Assembly: GCF_946480385.1 (NCBI RefSeq)
Contig: NZ_CAMLJP010000012.1
Span: 9,033 to 73,032 of the forward strand
DNA length: 64,000 bases
From: an uncultured Azospirillum sp.
GTDB lineage: Bacteria > Pseudomonadota > Alphaproteobacteria > Azospirillales > Azospirillaceae
Reading direction: 5' to 3'
Under the pieces are notes generated by a model. That model saw only the letters and a program-made list of their open reading frames with translations, did no database searches and was not told the DNA's origin. Each line of letters starts with the position of its first letter. The first letter of the stretch is position 1. Shown in pieces: positions 18,005 to 26,799 of the stretch. Both the position numbers and the translations under genes were made by a program.

Positions 18005-18622
18005 ATGTCCGCGCCCTCGCTGTCCGCCCCCGCCGCGCGCGAGCCGATCCACACCCGCCGCGTCACCTGCCAGGGCTTCCGGCGCGCCGACGGGATGTGG
18101 GACATCGAAGGCCACCTGACCGACGTCAAGAGCTACGGCTTCCACACGGAGGAGCGCGGACATCTTGAGCCGGGAACACCGATCCACCAGATGTGGATGC
18201 GCCTGACGGTGGACGACAAGCTGACCGTGCAGGCGGTGGAGGCGTTGACGGAACACAGCCCCTACAAGGCCTGCGGCAGCATCACGCCGCAATTCCAGCA
18301 GCTGGTCGGCCTGCGCGTCGGTCCGGGCTGGACCCGCGCGGTGAAGGAGCGGCTGGGCGGGCCGAAGGGCTGCACCCATCTGGTGGAACTGCTGGGGCCG
18401 CTGGCGACCACCGCCTTCCAGACCGTCTACCCGATCCTGGCGCGCGAGGCGGCGGAACGCGCCAAGGCAGCCGGCAAGCCGGCCCAGGACGACGGCAAGC
18501 GCCCGGCCCTGCTGAACATGTGCCACATCTTCGACAGCAATGGCGAAGTGGTGCGCAAGCACTGGCCTGCGCACTACACCGGCGGGGAAAACGAGGACGC
18601 CCGCGAAGAGGCGGCGGAATAA
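18005..18622 (+). CDS. DUF2889 family protein
   Basis: A 205-residue cytosolic protein. The opening HTRRVTCQGFRRADGMWDIEG and the later GPKGCTHLVELLGPLATTAFQT with LNMCHIFDSNGEVVRKHWP are the recognisable DUF2889 blocks. Conserved Cys and His residues (KGCTHL, NMCH) hint at a metal site, but no function is established for the family. It stands alone between the CBS gene and the convergent RHH regulator. Confidence 0.85.
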   Translation: MSAPSLSAPAAREPIHTRRVTCQGFRRADGMWDIEGHLTDVKSYGFHTEERGHLEPGTPIHQMWMRLTVDDKLTVQAVEALTEHSPYKACGSITPQFQQLVGLRVGPGWTRAVKERLGGPKGCTHLVELLGPLATTAFQTVYPILAREAAERAKAAGKPAQDDGKRPALLNMCHIFDSNGEVVRKHWPAHYTGGENEDAREEAAE

Positions 18623-18676
18623 GCCGCATCCTCCGGGACAGGGAAATCAGCCGGGCGGGTGCCGGACCGGTCCCGC

Positions 18677-19159
18677 TCAGGCGTCCAGATGGGAATGGGC
18701 GGAACCGGCCAGGACCGGTCCGGGTGAGGGAAAATTGCCGCCGACGGCGACCGCGGCCTGGATGCCTTCGGCCTCGTCGGACGGCGGCAGGTCGAACGGC
18801 GTGCCGACGAACGGATCGCTGCCGCCGTGCCCGGCGCGCTGATGGCCGTCTTCGGTGCAGGCCCGGCGGTAATAGGAGGCGATGAAGACCCGCACCGCGG
18901 ACGTCAGGGTGACATCCGCATCCTCCGGGTTGATGCCCCGGCGGCGTGCCTGCTCTTCGATCCGCTCCTTGATCTGGGTGCAGAGGCGGTTGACGGTCAG
19001 ACCTTCCCGACGGCCGATGTCCTCCAGAGCATCCCACATCGACGGCTCCAGCCGCATGCTCGTGCGGTGACCGCCGATCATGATGTTCTGGCTCCTCAAC
19101 GGTTCCACCCCCGTCTGGGGAGTGTTCACCCGCTTCTTCTTCGGCCCACGCTTCGCCAT
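18677..19159 (-). CDS. Ribbon-helix-helix transcriptional regulator
   Basis: A 160-residue DNA-binding protein. A basic N-terminus (MAKRGPKKKR) is followed by an RHH domain at about residues 33-100: a short strand (HRTSMRLEPSMW) then two helices (ALEDIGRREGLTVNRLCTQIKERI and TLTSAVRVFIASYYRRACT). The C-terminal part (GSDPFVGTPFDLPPS onward) is probably disordered. The ATG at 19159 has a GGAAGGGG ribosome-binding site; a longer reading to 19213 is less likely. The RHH region and the DPFxGTPxxLP motif recur in the gene at 21611. The AT-rich upstream region has repeated sites suggesting autoregulation. Confidence 0.82.
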   Translation of the reverse strand: MAKRGPKKKRVNTPQTGVEPLRSQNIMIGGHRTSMRLEPSMWDALEDIGRREGLTVNRLCTQIKERIEEQARRRGINPEDADVTLTSAVRVFIASYYRRACTEDGHQRAGHGGSDPFVGTPFDLPPSDEAEGIQAAVAVGGNFPSPGPVLAGSAHSHLDA

Positions 19160-19224
19160 CCGCAGCCCCTTCCACGAAGCCGCCGGCGGACATGCGAAGT
19201 TTGTGTCCGCCACGGCGCGATAAA

Positions 19225-19324
19225 TGGTTGCATATATCGCACTTTACTAAACGCGGCGGGAATTGCAACCACGCTAGCGTCTATCATTCTTACAAGATTT
19301 TCTAAAATCGACTCTTGGTTGCAT
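19225..19324 (-). promoter_or_regulatory. Three TGGTTGCA-type sites upstream of the RHH gene
   Basis: TGGTTGCAT occurs at 19225-19233 and 19316-19324, and its complement TTGCAACCA at 19263-19271, inside an unusually AT-rich stretch. The position 65-165 bp upstream of the RHH start suits an operator, probably bound by the RHH protein itself. The role is inferred from repetition and position only. Confidence 0.4.
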
Positions 19325-19415
19325 CCATATGTATGCTATTTCCAGGCATTCATCCGCGCGTTATTTGGAGCGTGTGAACGGCCGATCCGCTGCGGCGCCG
19401 GATCCGCCGGTCCGG

Positions 19416-19691
19416 TCAGGCCCCGGCTTCGCCGGGGGCGTGGGTGGTCAGGCCCAGCGCATGCACCCGCTCGCGCAGTTCGTCGGCCAGCAGGGCGTAG
19501 ACCATCCGCTGGCGCTCCACCCGCGACTTGCCGGCGAAGGCGGCGGAGACGACGGTGACGTGGAAATGGGTTTCCCCGGCGGCGTCCGCCCCGGCATGGC
19601 CGGCATGGCGGGCGCTGTCGTCAACGACCTCGAGGCGGTCCGGGGCCAGTCCGGCGGTCAGCTTTTCGCGGATGCGGGTGGCGTATTCCAT
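19416..19691 (-). CDS. BolA family protein
   Basis: A 91-residue protein with the class-II KH-like fold of BolA. It has HFHVTVVSAAFAGKSRVERQRMVYALL, where GKSRVERQRMVY is the family helix-turn-helix signature, and a C-terminal His (RVHALGL) that can help bind a [2Fe-2S] cluster with a monothiol glutaredoxin. An N-terminal insertion (HAGHAGADAAG) holds extra His residues. The open frame extends upstream to 19919, but only the part from ATG 19691 is BolA-like. The next gene is divergent and encodes a J-domain protein, an arrangement common in alphaproteobacteria. Confidence 0.92.
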   Translation of the reverse strand: MEYATRIREKLTAGLAPDRLEVVDDSARHAGHAGADAAGETHFHVTVVSAAFAGKSRVERQRMVYALLADELRERVHALGLTTHAPGEAGA

Positions 19692-19902
19692 GGCGGATCC
19701 TGATGTCTGGGCACGGGTCGGGAATGGGCGGGACGGGCGGCGCCTGGGAAGCGAGTCCCGAAGGCTGCGCCGGTAGCCAGGAGAGGGTGTGCGCGCCCGC
19801 TCTGTCAAGCGCCTGTCAAGCGCAACGACCCGCGGATTGCGGATGACGGAAGCCCGATTCGGCGCGCTTGCCAGAGGCATCGGCTCTTCCCATACTTGGC
19901 CG

Positions 19903-20487
19903 ATGACCAGGAACCGCACCCGCTCCAGTTACGACAGCTATGCCGCTCCGCGTGCGGCCGCCCGTGTGTGCGACCACCCCGAGTGTGTCGCCGCGGGCGA
20001 ATACCGTGCGCCGAAAAGCCGCAGCAGTCTCAACGAGTACTGGTGGTTCTGCCTGGACCATGTCCGGGAATACAACCGCGCCTGGGACTATTACGCTGGC
20101 ATGTCGACCGACCAGATCGAGGCCGAGGTGCGGCGCGACACCACTTGGCAGCGGCCGAGCTGGCCGCTCGGCAAATGGGCGACGCAGGAACGCTTCATCC
20201 GCGAGCGCGTGGTCAACGGCTTCAGTTTCGAATTCGGCCACGAGGCCGGCAAGACGAAGGATGAGGAAAAGGCGCAGCGACGCCACCACGCCCGCACCGA
20301 CGAGGAAAAGGCGCTGGCGGTCCTGGAATTGACGCCCCCCGTGGACTTCACACGGATCAAGGCACGCTATCGGGAGCTTGCGAAAAAGCATCATCCCGAT
20401 GCCAACGGCGGCGACAAGGCTGCGGAAGAACGCCTGAAAGAAATCAATCAGGCCTACAATACGCTGAAAGCCTGTTATGCTGCCTGA
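19903..20487 (+). CDS. J-domain (DnaJ-like) protein
   Basis: A 194-residue protein. The first 120 residues carry Cys/Trp/Tyr-rich conserved blocks ([35 protein letters not shown]). Residues 135-194 form a J-domain with the HPD tripeptide in [11 protein letters not shown] and a final helix ([15 protein letters not shown]). It should stimulate the ATPase of an Hsp70 partner. The gene directly precedes cobS and in many alphaproteobacteria sits between bolA and cobS, suggesting a link to cobaltochelatase assembly. ATG 19903 is chosen; longer versions lack support. Confidence 0.9.
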   Translation: MTRNRTRSSYDSYAAPRAAARVCDHPECVAAGEYRAPKSRSSLNEYWWFCLDHVREYNRAWDYYAGMSTDQIEAEVRRDTTWQRPSWPLGKWATQERFIRERVVNGFSFEFGHEAGKTKDEEKAQRRHHARTDEEKALAVLELTPPVDFTRIKARYRELAKKHHPDANGGDKAAEERLKEINQAYNTLKACYAA

Positions 20488-20560
20488 AACCCGTTGGCGG
20501 GCCGGGTCGATCCCGCGGCCGCCGGACAACCGACACTCGCTGGAACGTAAGAAACCACCC

Positions 20561-21565
20561 ATGGCTTCCCAAGGAGCGACCCAGGCCAGCTCGGCCCTGT
20601 TCGACCACAAACCCGACACGACGGTCTCGGTGCGCGAGGTCTTCGGCATCGACAGCGACATGCAGGTGCCGGCCTTCAGCCAGCGCTCGGAGCATGTCCC
20701 CGACCTCGACAGCGCCTACCGGTTCGACCGGGATACGACGCTGGCCATCCTCGCCGGCTTTGCCTACAACCGCCGCGTCATGGTCCAGGGCTATCACGGC
20801 ACCGGCAAGTCGACCCACATCGAACAGGTGGCGGCGCGGCTGAACTGGCCCTGCATCCGCGTCAACCTGGACAGCCACATCAGCCGCATCGACCTGATGG
20901 GCAAGGACGCCATCGTGCTGCGCGACGGCGTGCAGGTCACCGAATACCGCGAGGGCATCCTGCCCTGGGCGCTGCAGCATGCCTGTGCCCTGGTGTTCGA
21001 CGAATATGACGCCGGCCGCCCCGACGTGATGTTCGTGATCCAGCGCGTGCTGGAGGTGGAAGGCAAGCTGACGCTGCTCGACCAGAACCGCGTCATCCGC
21101 CCGCACCCGGCCTTCCGCCTGTTCGCCACCGCGAACACCGTGGGCCTCGGCGACACCACCGGCCTGTACCACGGCACGCAGCAGATCAACCAGGGCCAGA
21201 TGGACCGCTGGAACATCGTGGCGACTCTGAACTACCTGCCGGTCGACGCCGAGGTGAAGATCGTCCAGGCCAAGGTCGCGTCCTATGACGACGCCAGGGG
21301 CCGCGACACGGTGGCGTCGATGGTGCGGCTGGCCGACCTGACCCGCGCCGGCTTCATCAACGGCGACATCTCCACCGTCATGAGCCCGCGCACGGTCATC
21401 ACCTGGGCCGAGAACGCGCGCATCTTCAACGACGTCGCCTTCGCCTTCCGCATCACCTTCCTCAACAAGTGCGACGAGGTGGAGCGGCCGACGGTTGCCG
21501 AATACTACCAGCGCTGCTTCGGCGTCGAACTGCCGGAGACGGGGGTCCAGGCGAACCTCGTGTGA
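20561..21565 (+). CDS. cobS: Aerobic cobaltochelatase subunit CobS
   Basis: A 334-residue AAA+ ATPase that, with CobT and CobN, inserts cobalt into hydrogenobyrinate a,c-diamide in aerobic B12 synthesis. The Walker [11 protein letters not shown] lies near residue 85 and the Walker [11 protein letters not shown] near 145. The sensor segment [13 protein letters not shown] is typical of CobS. ATG 20561 begins MASQGATQ. cobT normally follows directly; here two extra genes lie between. cobN is not in the window. Confidence 0.96.
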   Translation: MASQGATQASSALFDHKPDTTVSVREVFGIDSDMQVPAFSQRSEHVPDLDSAYRFDRDTTLAILAGFAYNRRVMVQGYHGTGKSTHIEQVAARLNWPCIRVNLDSHISRIDLMGKDAIVLRDGVQVTEYREGILPWALQHACALVFDEYDAGRPDVMFVIQRVLEVEGKLTLLDQNRVIRPHPAFRLFATANTVGLGDTTGLYHGTQQINQGQMDRWNIVATLNYLPVDAEVKIVQAKVASYDDARGRDTVASMVRLADLTRAGFINGDISTVMSPRTVITWAENARIFNDVAFAFRITFLNKCDEVERPTVAEYYQRCFGVELPETGVQANLV

Positions 21566-21610
21566 GGGGGCGGCCGGCAGACCGGGCGGTAGACCGGACG
21601 GAGGAGAGCG

Positions 21611-22159
21611 ATGGGATACGCATGGATCGGACCGGACGGGAAACTCACGCTTCCGCAAAGCGTGCGTGACCGGCTTCGGCTCGGTCCCGGCGGTTCCCTG
21701 CGGGTCGAGGTCACCGCCGACGACCATGGCCTCGCCCTCTCCCCGGCCTCGCCGCCCTTGGAACCCTTCCTGTGGGAAGCGCTGGCGGACATCGCCAAGC
21801 GGGAAGGGCGTTCCGTCGAAGATCTGTGCGATCTGGTGCGGGAGCGGATCGCCGCCATCGCCCGCCGTGGCGACCGGGCACCGGATGATGCGCCGCAGAC
21901 CCTGGCGTCGGCGCTGCGGATTTACATCACCGGCTACTACCGCCGGGCCTGCGAGGGAGGGGAGCCGGTTTCCGCCGATCCCTTCGCCGGCACGCCGCTT
22001 GCCTTGCCTGACGTTGCGGCAACCGCGACGTCCACCCGCCCTGAACACCGGATCGAGGATCTGTTCGGCATCGCCGGTCGGTCCCGCCGCCCGGTGTCGG
22101 TCGAGGAGATGGACGAGGCCATCCAGGATGCCGCCGCCGAGAGATTCCGGCGGACATGA
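21611..22159 (+). CDS. AbrB-like/RHH-like antitoxin candidate
   Basis: A 182-residue protein with three apparent parts. Residues 1-48 form a SpoVT/AbrB (VapB/MazE-like) swapped-hairpin fold: GPDGKLTLPQSVRDRLRLGP then SLRVEVTADDHGLAL. Residues 50-133 resemble the RHH segment of the regulator at 18677: EPFLWEALADIAKREGRSVE, then TLASALRIYITGYYRRAC and DPFAGTPLALP. Residues 140-182 end with PVSVEEMDEAIQDAAAERF, similar to the toxin-wrapping tail of VapB antitoxins. GGAGGAG precedes the ATG. It overlaps the PIN gene by an ATGA junction, as toxin-antitoxin pairs do. Confidence 0.72.
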   Translation: MGYAWIGPDGKLTLPQSVRDRLRLGPGGSLRVEVTADDHGLALSPASPPLEPFLWEALADIAKREGRSVEDLCDLVRERIAAIARRGDRAPDDAPQTLASALRIYITGYYRRACEGGEPVSADPFAGTPLALPDVAATATSTRPEHRIEDLFGIAGRSRRPVSVEEMDEAIQDAAAERFRRT

Positions 22160-22554
22160 TCGGACTGGACACGAACACGCTGGTCCGCCTGATCGTCGAC
22201 GATGACCAGGACCAGGCCACCCGTGCCCGCAGCGCCGTCAGCCGCGCGGTGGCGGACGGCAAGCGGCTGTTCGTGAACAGGATCGTCCTGGCGGAGGTCG
22301 TCTGGGTGATGGAGCGGGCCTACAAACTCCCACGGGCGGAGATCTGCTCGGTTCTCGACCGCCTTCTGAACACCGCGGACCTGATCGTCGAAGACCGCGA
22401 GGTGGCGCTCGAAGCCCTGGAGCGCTACCGTGCCGGCCCGGCCGGTTTCGCCGACGGGCTGATCGCCGTGGGCAACCGGGTTTCCGGCTGCGCCTGCACG
22501 CTGACGTTCGACCGGAAGGCCGTACGCCTGCCTGAATTCCAACATCCGGCTTGA
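22156..22554 (+). CDS. PIN-domain ribonuclease, VapC-like toxin candidate
   Basis: A 132-residue PIN-fold protein. All four acidic positions of VapC nucleases are present: Asp5 ([11 protein letters not shown]), Glu47 (VLAEVVWVM), Asp100 ([11 protein letters not shown]) and Asp119 (TFDRKAV). VapC toxins cleave tRNA or rRNA when freed from the antitoxin. It starts within the stop of the upstream AbrB/RHH gene and ends 4 bases before cobT, so it is within the cobS-cobT transcription unit. Confidence 0.88.
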   Translation: MIGLDTNTLVRLIVDDDQDQATRARSAVSRAVADGKRLFVNRIVLAEVVWVMERAYKLPRAEICSVLDRLLNTADLIVEDREVALEALERYRAGPAGFADGLIAVGNRVSGCACTLTFDRKAVRLPEFQHPA

Positions 22555-22558
22555 TGAC

Positions 22559-24430
22559 ATGACCACCCAGAACGACACCCCCGTCGAGGCCTTCAAGCGG
22601 TCCACCACCGCCACGGTGCGCGCCATGTCCCGGCGGGCGGAGGTGCAGGTCGGCTTTTCGTCCGATCCGCCGGGCTTGTCGGGCCAGCGGGTGCGGGTGC
22701 CGCTTCCGGCGCGCGATCTGAACCCCGTCGAGGTCGCCAAGCTGCGCGGGGCGGCCGATGCCGTGGCGCTGCGGCTGCGCTATCACGATGCCACCGTTCA
22801 TGCCCACCGCATGCCGCTGGGCGACGCGGCGCGCCAGGCCTACGACGCGATGGAGCAGGCGCGTTGCGAGGCGCTGGGCAGCCGCGACATGGCCGGTGTC
22901 GCCCATAACCTGGAAGCGGCGCTGGACGACCGCTACGCCCGCCAGGGTCTCGACCGCGTCGAGGATCGCGGGCAGGTGCCGTTGTCCGAAGCGCTGCGGC
23001 TGATGGCGCGCGAGGCGATGACCGGTGCGCCGCCGCCGCCCGCCGCCGCCCATGCCGTCGATCTTTGGCGCCCCTGGATCGAGGAGCGGCTCGGCAAGGA
23101 CATGAAGGGGCTGGCCAATTATGCCGGCGACCAGGAGGCCTACGCCAAGGCCGTCCGCCGCCTGCTGGCCGATCTCGACATGGAAGTCGGTCAGGAGGCC
23201 GACCAGGAGGAGGAAGAGGACCAGCAGACCCAGTCCTCCGAGGACGAGGAATCGCCCCAGCACGGCCAGACCCGTGGCCAGGACGAGGACCAGTCGGACT
23301 CCGAATCCATGGCCTCGTCGGACATGCAGGATTCGTCGGAGGCCGGCGAAAGCGCCGAGGAGGGCGCCGGCGAGGAAGGCGACATGGAGATGGGCGAGGG
23401 CGAGGGGGCGGAAGAGCCCGCCGGCCCCGGCCAACCCTGGCGCAACGACCTCAACCGCCGCAACGAGCCCGATCCCAACGCCTACAAGGCCTTCACCACC
23501 CAATATGACGAGGTGGTGGACGCCGCCGACCTCTGCGACCCGGCGGAGTTGGAGCGTCTGCGCCACCTGCTGGACCAGCAGCTGCAGCATCTGCAGGGGG
23601 TGATCTCCAAGCTCGCGAACCGGCTGCAGCGCCGTCTGATGGCCAAGCAGCAGCGCTCCTGGAACTTCGACCTGGAGGAGGGCATCCTCGACGCCGCCCG
23701 GCTGGCCCGCGTCGTCGCCAACCCGGTGCTGCCGCTCTCCTTCAAGGCGGAGAAGGAGATGGATTTCCGCGACACCGTGGTGTCGCTGCTGATCGACAAT
23801 TCCGGCTCCATGCGCGGCCGGCCGATTTCCATCGCCGCGATGAGCGCCGACATCCTCGCCCGCACGCTGGAACGCTGCGCGGTGAAGGTGGAGGTGCTGG
23901 GCTTCACCACCCGCGCCTGGAAGGGCGGACAGGCGCGCGAGGCCTGGGTGGCCGCCGGGAAACCGGCGCATCCCGGCCGGCTGAACGACCTGCGCCACAT
24001 CGTCTACAAGGCGGCCGACATGCCGTGGCGCCGCGCCCGCAAGAATCTGGGCCTGATGCTGCGCGAAGGCATCCTGAAGGAGAACATCGACGGCGAGGCG
24101 CTGCAGTGGGCGCACAACCGGCTGCTCGGCCGGCCGGAACAGCGCCGCATCCTGATGGTGATCTCCGACGGCGCGCCGGTAGACGATTCGACCCTGTCGG
24201 TGAATGCCGGCAACTATCTGGAACGCCACCTGCGCCAGACCATCGAGCAGATCGAGACGCGGTCGCCGGTGGAACTGGTGGCGATCGGCATCGGCCACGA
24301 CGTGACCCGCTACTACCGCCGCGCCGTCACCATCGTCGATGCGGAGCAGCTGGGCGGCACGATGATGAACAAGCTGGCCGAACTGTTCGACGAGGACGAC
24401 CGCCGCGGTGGCCGTCGCGGCTGGCGCTGA
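22559..24430 (+). CDS. cobT: Aerobic cobaltochelatase subunit CobT
   Basis: A 623-residue partner of CobS in the CobNST cobalt chelatase. An N-terminal helical domain (1-210) is followed by a strongly acidic Glu/Asp/Ser/Gln-rich linker (about 213-300). The C-terminal von Willebrand A domain has the MIDAS motif DNSGSMRG near residue 415 and a late [14 protein letters not shown]. Length and order match CobT. It begins 4 bases after the PIN gene. Confidence 0.96.
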   Translation: MTTQNDTPVEAFKRSTTATVRAMSRRAEVQVGFSSDPPGLSGQRVRVPLPARDLNPVEVAKLRGAADAVALRLRYHDATVHAHRMPLGDAARQAYDAMEQARCEALGSRDMAGVAHNLEAALDDRYARQGLDRVEDRGQVPLSEALRLMAREAMTGAPPPPAAAHAVDLWRPWIEERLGKDMKGLANYAGDQEAYAKAVRRLLADLDMEVGQEADQEEEEDQQTQSSEDEESPQHGQTRGQDEDQSDSESMASSDMQDSSEAGESAEEGAGEEGDMEMGEGEGAEEPAGPGQPWRNDLNRRNEPDPNAYKAFTTQYDEVVDAADLCDPAELERLRHLLDQQLQHLQGVISKLANRLQRRLMAKQQRSWNFDLEEGILDAARLARVVANPVLPLSFKAEKEMDFRDTVVSLLIDNSGSMRGRPISIAAMSADILARTLERCAVKVEVLGFTTRAWKGGQAREAWVAAGKPAHPGRLNDLRHIVYKAADMPWRRARKNLGLMLREGILKENIDGEALQWAHNRLLGRPEQRRILMVISDGAPVDDSTLSVNAGNYLERHLRQTIEQIETRSPVELVAIGIGHDVTRYYRRAVTIVDAEQLGGTMMNKLAELFDEDDRRGGRRGWR

Positions 24431-24530
24431 GGTAAGGAAGCGGGCAGAGGCGTTTCCAGCTTTGTCAGTGACTTAGCTAGAAACACCACTCCGGATCAGG
24501 GCGTATCCTTACCTGTAAGCCTGAAATACC

Positions 24531-24765
24531 CTCTCCCGCCCCGGGAGAGGGAGGGGACCCGCCGCAAAGCGGTGGGGAGGGTGAGGGGTGATCCAGACAT
24601 GGATCCCTCGATCCTTGCTTTACCCCTCACCCTTCCCAAGCTCCGCTTGGGCCCCGAAGTCGCTCGCAAGTCTTGCGACTGCATTCCGCCTACGATCGCC
24701 CTTCGGCGCTCGTCCGGCCTGCGGCCGTCGGCTCCATGCCCTCCTCCCGGGACGGGAGAGGGAGT
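24531..24765. repeat. Dispersed repeat bounded by GGGAGAGGG hairpins
   Basis: The left end has ccctctcccgccccgggaga (a hairpin at 24531-24553), followed by ggtggggagggtgagggg. The right end at 24740-24762 has cctcctcccgggacgggaga. Between them lie cttcccaagctccgcttggg and other short stems. This is the look of an intergenic repeat common in Azospirillum-like and pseudomonad genomes. It overlaps the 3' end of the adenylate cyclase reading frame. Confidence 0.6.
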
Positions 24766-26693
24766 GGTAGCGCCACCTTCGCCGCGTCCTTCCTCTCCTC
24801 CTCCAGCACCAGACGCCAGAGTTCGGTCATGCCGGTGCGGCCGCGCAGCGACCGGCCGCCCTGGCGGACCAGCGGCACGGCGTCCTTGCCCTTGGCGGCG
24901 GTGACGCCGCTGGTCAGCACGATCACCTCGGCCTCGCCCTGGAGGGCGGCCGACAGCTCCTCAATGCGGGCGGCGACGTTCACGGTGTCGCCGACGATGG
25001 TGTAGTTGATCCGGCTGTCGGAGCCGATGTTGCCCACCACCACCGGGCCGCTGTGCAGGCCGACGCGGACATGGATCGGCGCCCGGCCGGCGGCGACGCG
25101 GCGGCGGTTGTCGGCGCGGATGGCGTGGTGGATCGCCAGCGCGGCGCGCAGCGCGCGGACGGCATGGTCCTCCTGCGCCTCCGGCGCGCCCCAGAAGGCC
25201 ATCAGGGAATCGCCGATGAACTTGTCCACCGTGCCGCCCTCCGCCTCGATGCAGGCGGCGAGCAGGGTGAAATGCTCGTTCAGCAGGGCGGCGGTGTCGG
25301 CGGCGGCCATATGTTCGGCCATGCGCGAGAAGCCCCGGATGTCGGTGAACATCACCGTCACCTCGCGCTGCACGGAATCGAGCCCGCCCTCGGTCTCGCG
25401 CTGGCGCATCAGGCGCAGGACCAGCGCCTTCGGCACATAGGTCTCGAACCAGCGCAGGCCGGCGATCATGGCGTTGAAGGCGGCGGCGGCGCGCGCCATC
25501 TCGCGCAGACGGGAGTCCGGCAGGTCGGGGATGGCGCGGAATTCGAAGGCGCGGACACGGTCGGCGGCCTCGGCCAGCCGGGCCACCTGCCGGCTGATCC
25601 GCCGCCCGACCAGCAGCGCCACCCCGACCGACACCAGCAGGATGGCGAAACCGACGGCGCCGGTGACATAGAGCCGTCGGATCTCCACCCCCATCTCGCC
25701 GTCGCGATAGCCGATGCCGATGATCCAGTCCTGCTGGCCGTACCCCGCCATCTTGCGGGTCAGGAATGTGTAGTCGCTGCCGAGAACGCGCACGCCGCGC
25801 GCCTCCACCCGCTTCTTCAGCGACTGGACCGGGACGCCGCTGGACCACAGCGCCGCCAGCGCCGGATCGTCGACCTGATCGATGCGCGGCAGCGGCGGAC
25901 CGTCGAGCTTGCCGGAGAAGTCGAAGGTCCGGCCGACCAACGCCGGGTGGGCCAGCACGTGGCCGTGGTCGTACAGCACGAAGGCGTTCAGACCCTGTTC
26001 CACATACAGGACCTGCAGGAAGCGCGACAGGTCGCCCAAGGAGACGCCGACCGCCACCTGACCCAGATAGCGGCCGTCGCGCCGCACCGGCTGGTAGACG
26101 GTGACGAAACTGTTCTGCGCCTCCTTCAGCCAGCGCGGCTCGGCCCAGCTGGCGGCGCTGCGGTTGGGACCGTCCAGCACCTCCGGCGGAATGTCGCTGT
26201 CGCCCTGCATGTCGAACGGCTCGGCGATCAGCTCGCCATTCAGCCGGCCGACGCGGACCCCGGTCAGGTCGGGGCGGATGAAGGCAAGGCCGGTGACGTC
26301 CGGCGCACCGGCCAGCGCGCCGCGCAGCGTGTCGATCATCGCCGTGGTGTCGCCGGCGCGCAGGTCACCGCGCTCCACCAGCCCGGCGACGAAGCGCGCC
26401 ATCTCCCGCGCCGGGTCGAGCTGGTGGCGAACCCGCACCTCCACCCCGGCCAGCGCCAGATCGGCCTTGTCGTTCAGCAGGGCGAAGGTGTTGGTGGTGG
26501 CGCTGACCAGACCCAGGACGAGCACGCTGGCGACCGCCGCCAGCATCAGGGAGCCGAACCCCGCCACCAGCACCGCGGCGATGGGCAACCGCAGCCGCCG
26601 ACGCCCGGCAGGCTTCGGCTTCTGCGCCGGCTTCGCAGCCTTTGCCGGAACGGCCGGTGCGATCGGGACGCGTGCTGACGGGGTGTCGGACAT
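24690..26693 (-). CDS. Membrane-bound class III adenylate/guanylate cyclase with periplasmic sensor
   Basis: A 667-residue inner-membrane protein. After a basic N-terminus there is a first transmembrane helix (LPIAAVLVAGFGSLMLAAVAS), then a periplasmic Cache-like sensor of about 270 residues. A second helix (VTGAVGFAILLVSVGVALLV), a HAMP-like segment and the cyclase domain follow. Metal-binding Asp residues sit in FTDIRGFSRM and DKFIGDSLMAFWGAP; INYTIVGDTVNVAARIE completes the core. It makes cAMP or cGMP from an external cue. The last 25 or so residues (LPLPLPSREEG onward) are encoded by the dispersed repeat. ATG 26693 is preferred over an upstream start. Confidence 0.93.
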   Translation of the reverse strand: MSDTPSARVPIAPAVPAKAAKPAQKPKPAGRRRLRLPIAAVLVAGFGSLMLAAVASVLVLGLVSATTNTFALLNDKADLALAGVEVRVRHQLDPAREMARFVAGLVERGDLRAGDTTAMIDTLRGALAGAPDVTGLAFIRPDLTGVRVGRLNGELIAEPFDMQGDSDIPPEVLDGPNRSAASWAEPRWLKEAQNSFVTVYQPVRRDGRYLGQVAVGVSLGDLSRFLQVLYVEQGLNAFVLYDHGHVLAHPALVGRTFDFSGKLDGPPLPRIDQVDDPALAALWSSGVPVQSLKKRVEARGVRVLGSDYTFLTRKMAGYGQQDWIIGIGYRDGEMGVEIRRLYVTGAVGFAILLVSVGVALLVGRRISRQVARLAEAADRVRAFEFRAIPDLPDSRLREMARAAAAFNAMIAGLRWFETYVPKALVLRLMRQRETEGGLDSVQREVTVMFTDIRGFSRMAEHMAAADTAALLNEHFTLLAACIEAEGGTVDKFIGDSLMAFWGAPEAQEDHAVRALRAALAIHHAIRADNRRRVAAGRAPIHVRVGLHSGPVVVGNIGSDSRINYTIVGDTVNVAARIEELSAALQGEAEVIVLTSGVTAAKGKDAVPLVRQGGRSLRGRTGMTELWRLVLEEERKDAAKVALPLPLPSREEGMEPTAAGRTSAEGRS

Positions 26694-26799
26694 GCGCGGC
26701 AGCCTACCCGCCCGTCCGTCCGGCGGCAACCCGCCGGGCTGTATCCTTACGCGGATTTCATGCGGCCACGCTCACGCCGGGAGAGGCTCTATTCGCCGC

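Noticed and set aside
22238..24298. A 686-codon antisense frame over cobT
   Set aside because: A shadow of the CobT gene; composition is that of a random antisense frame.
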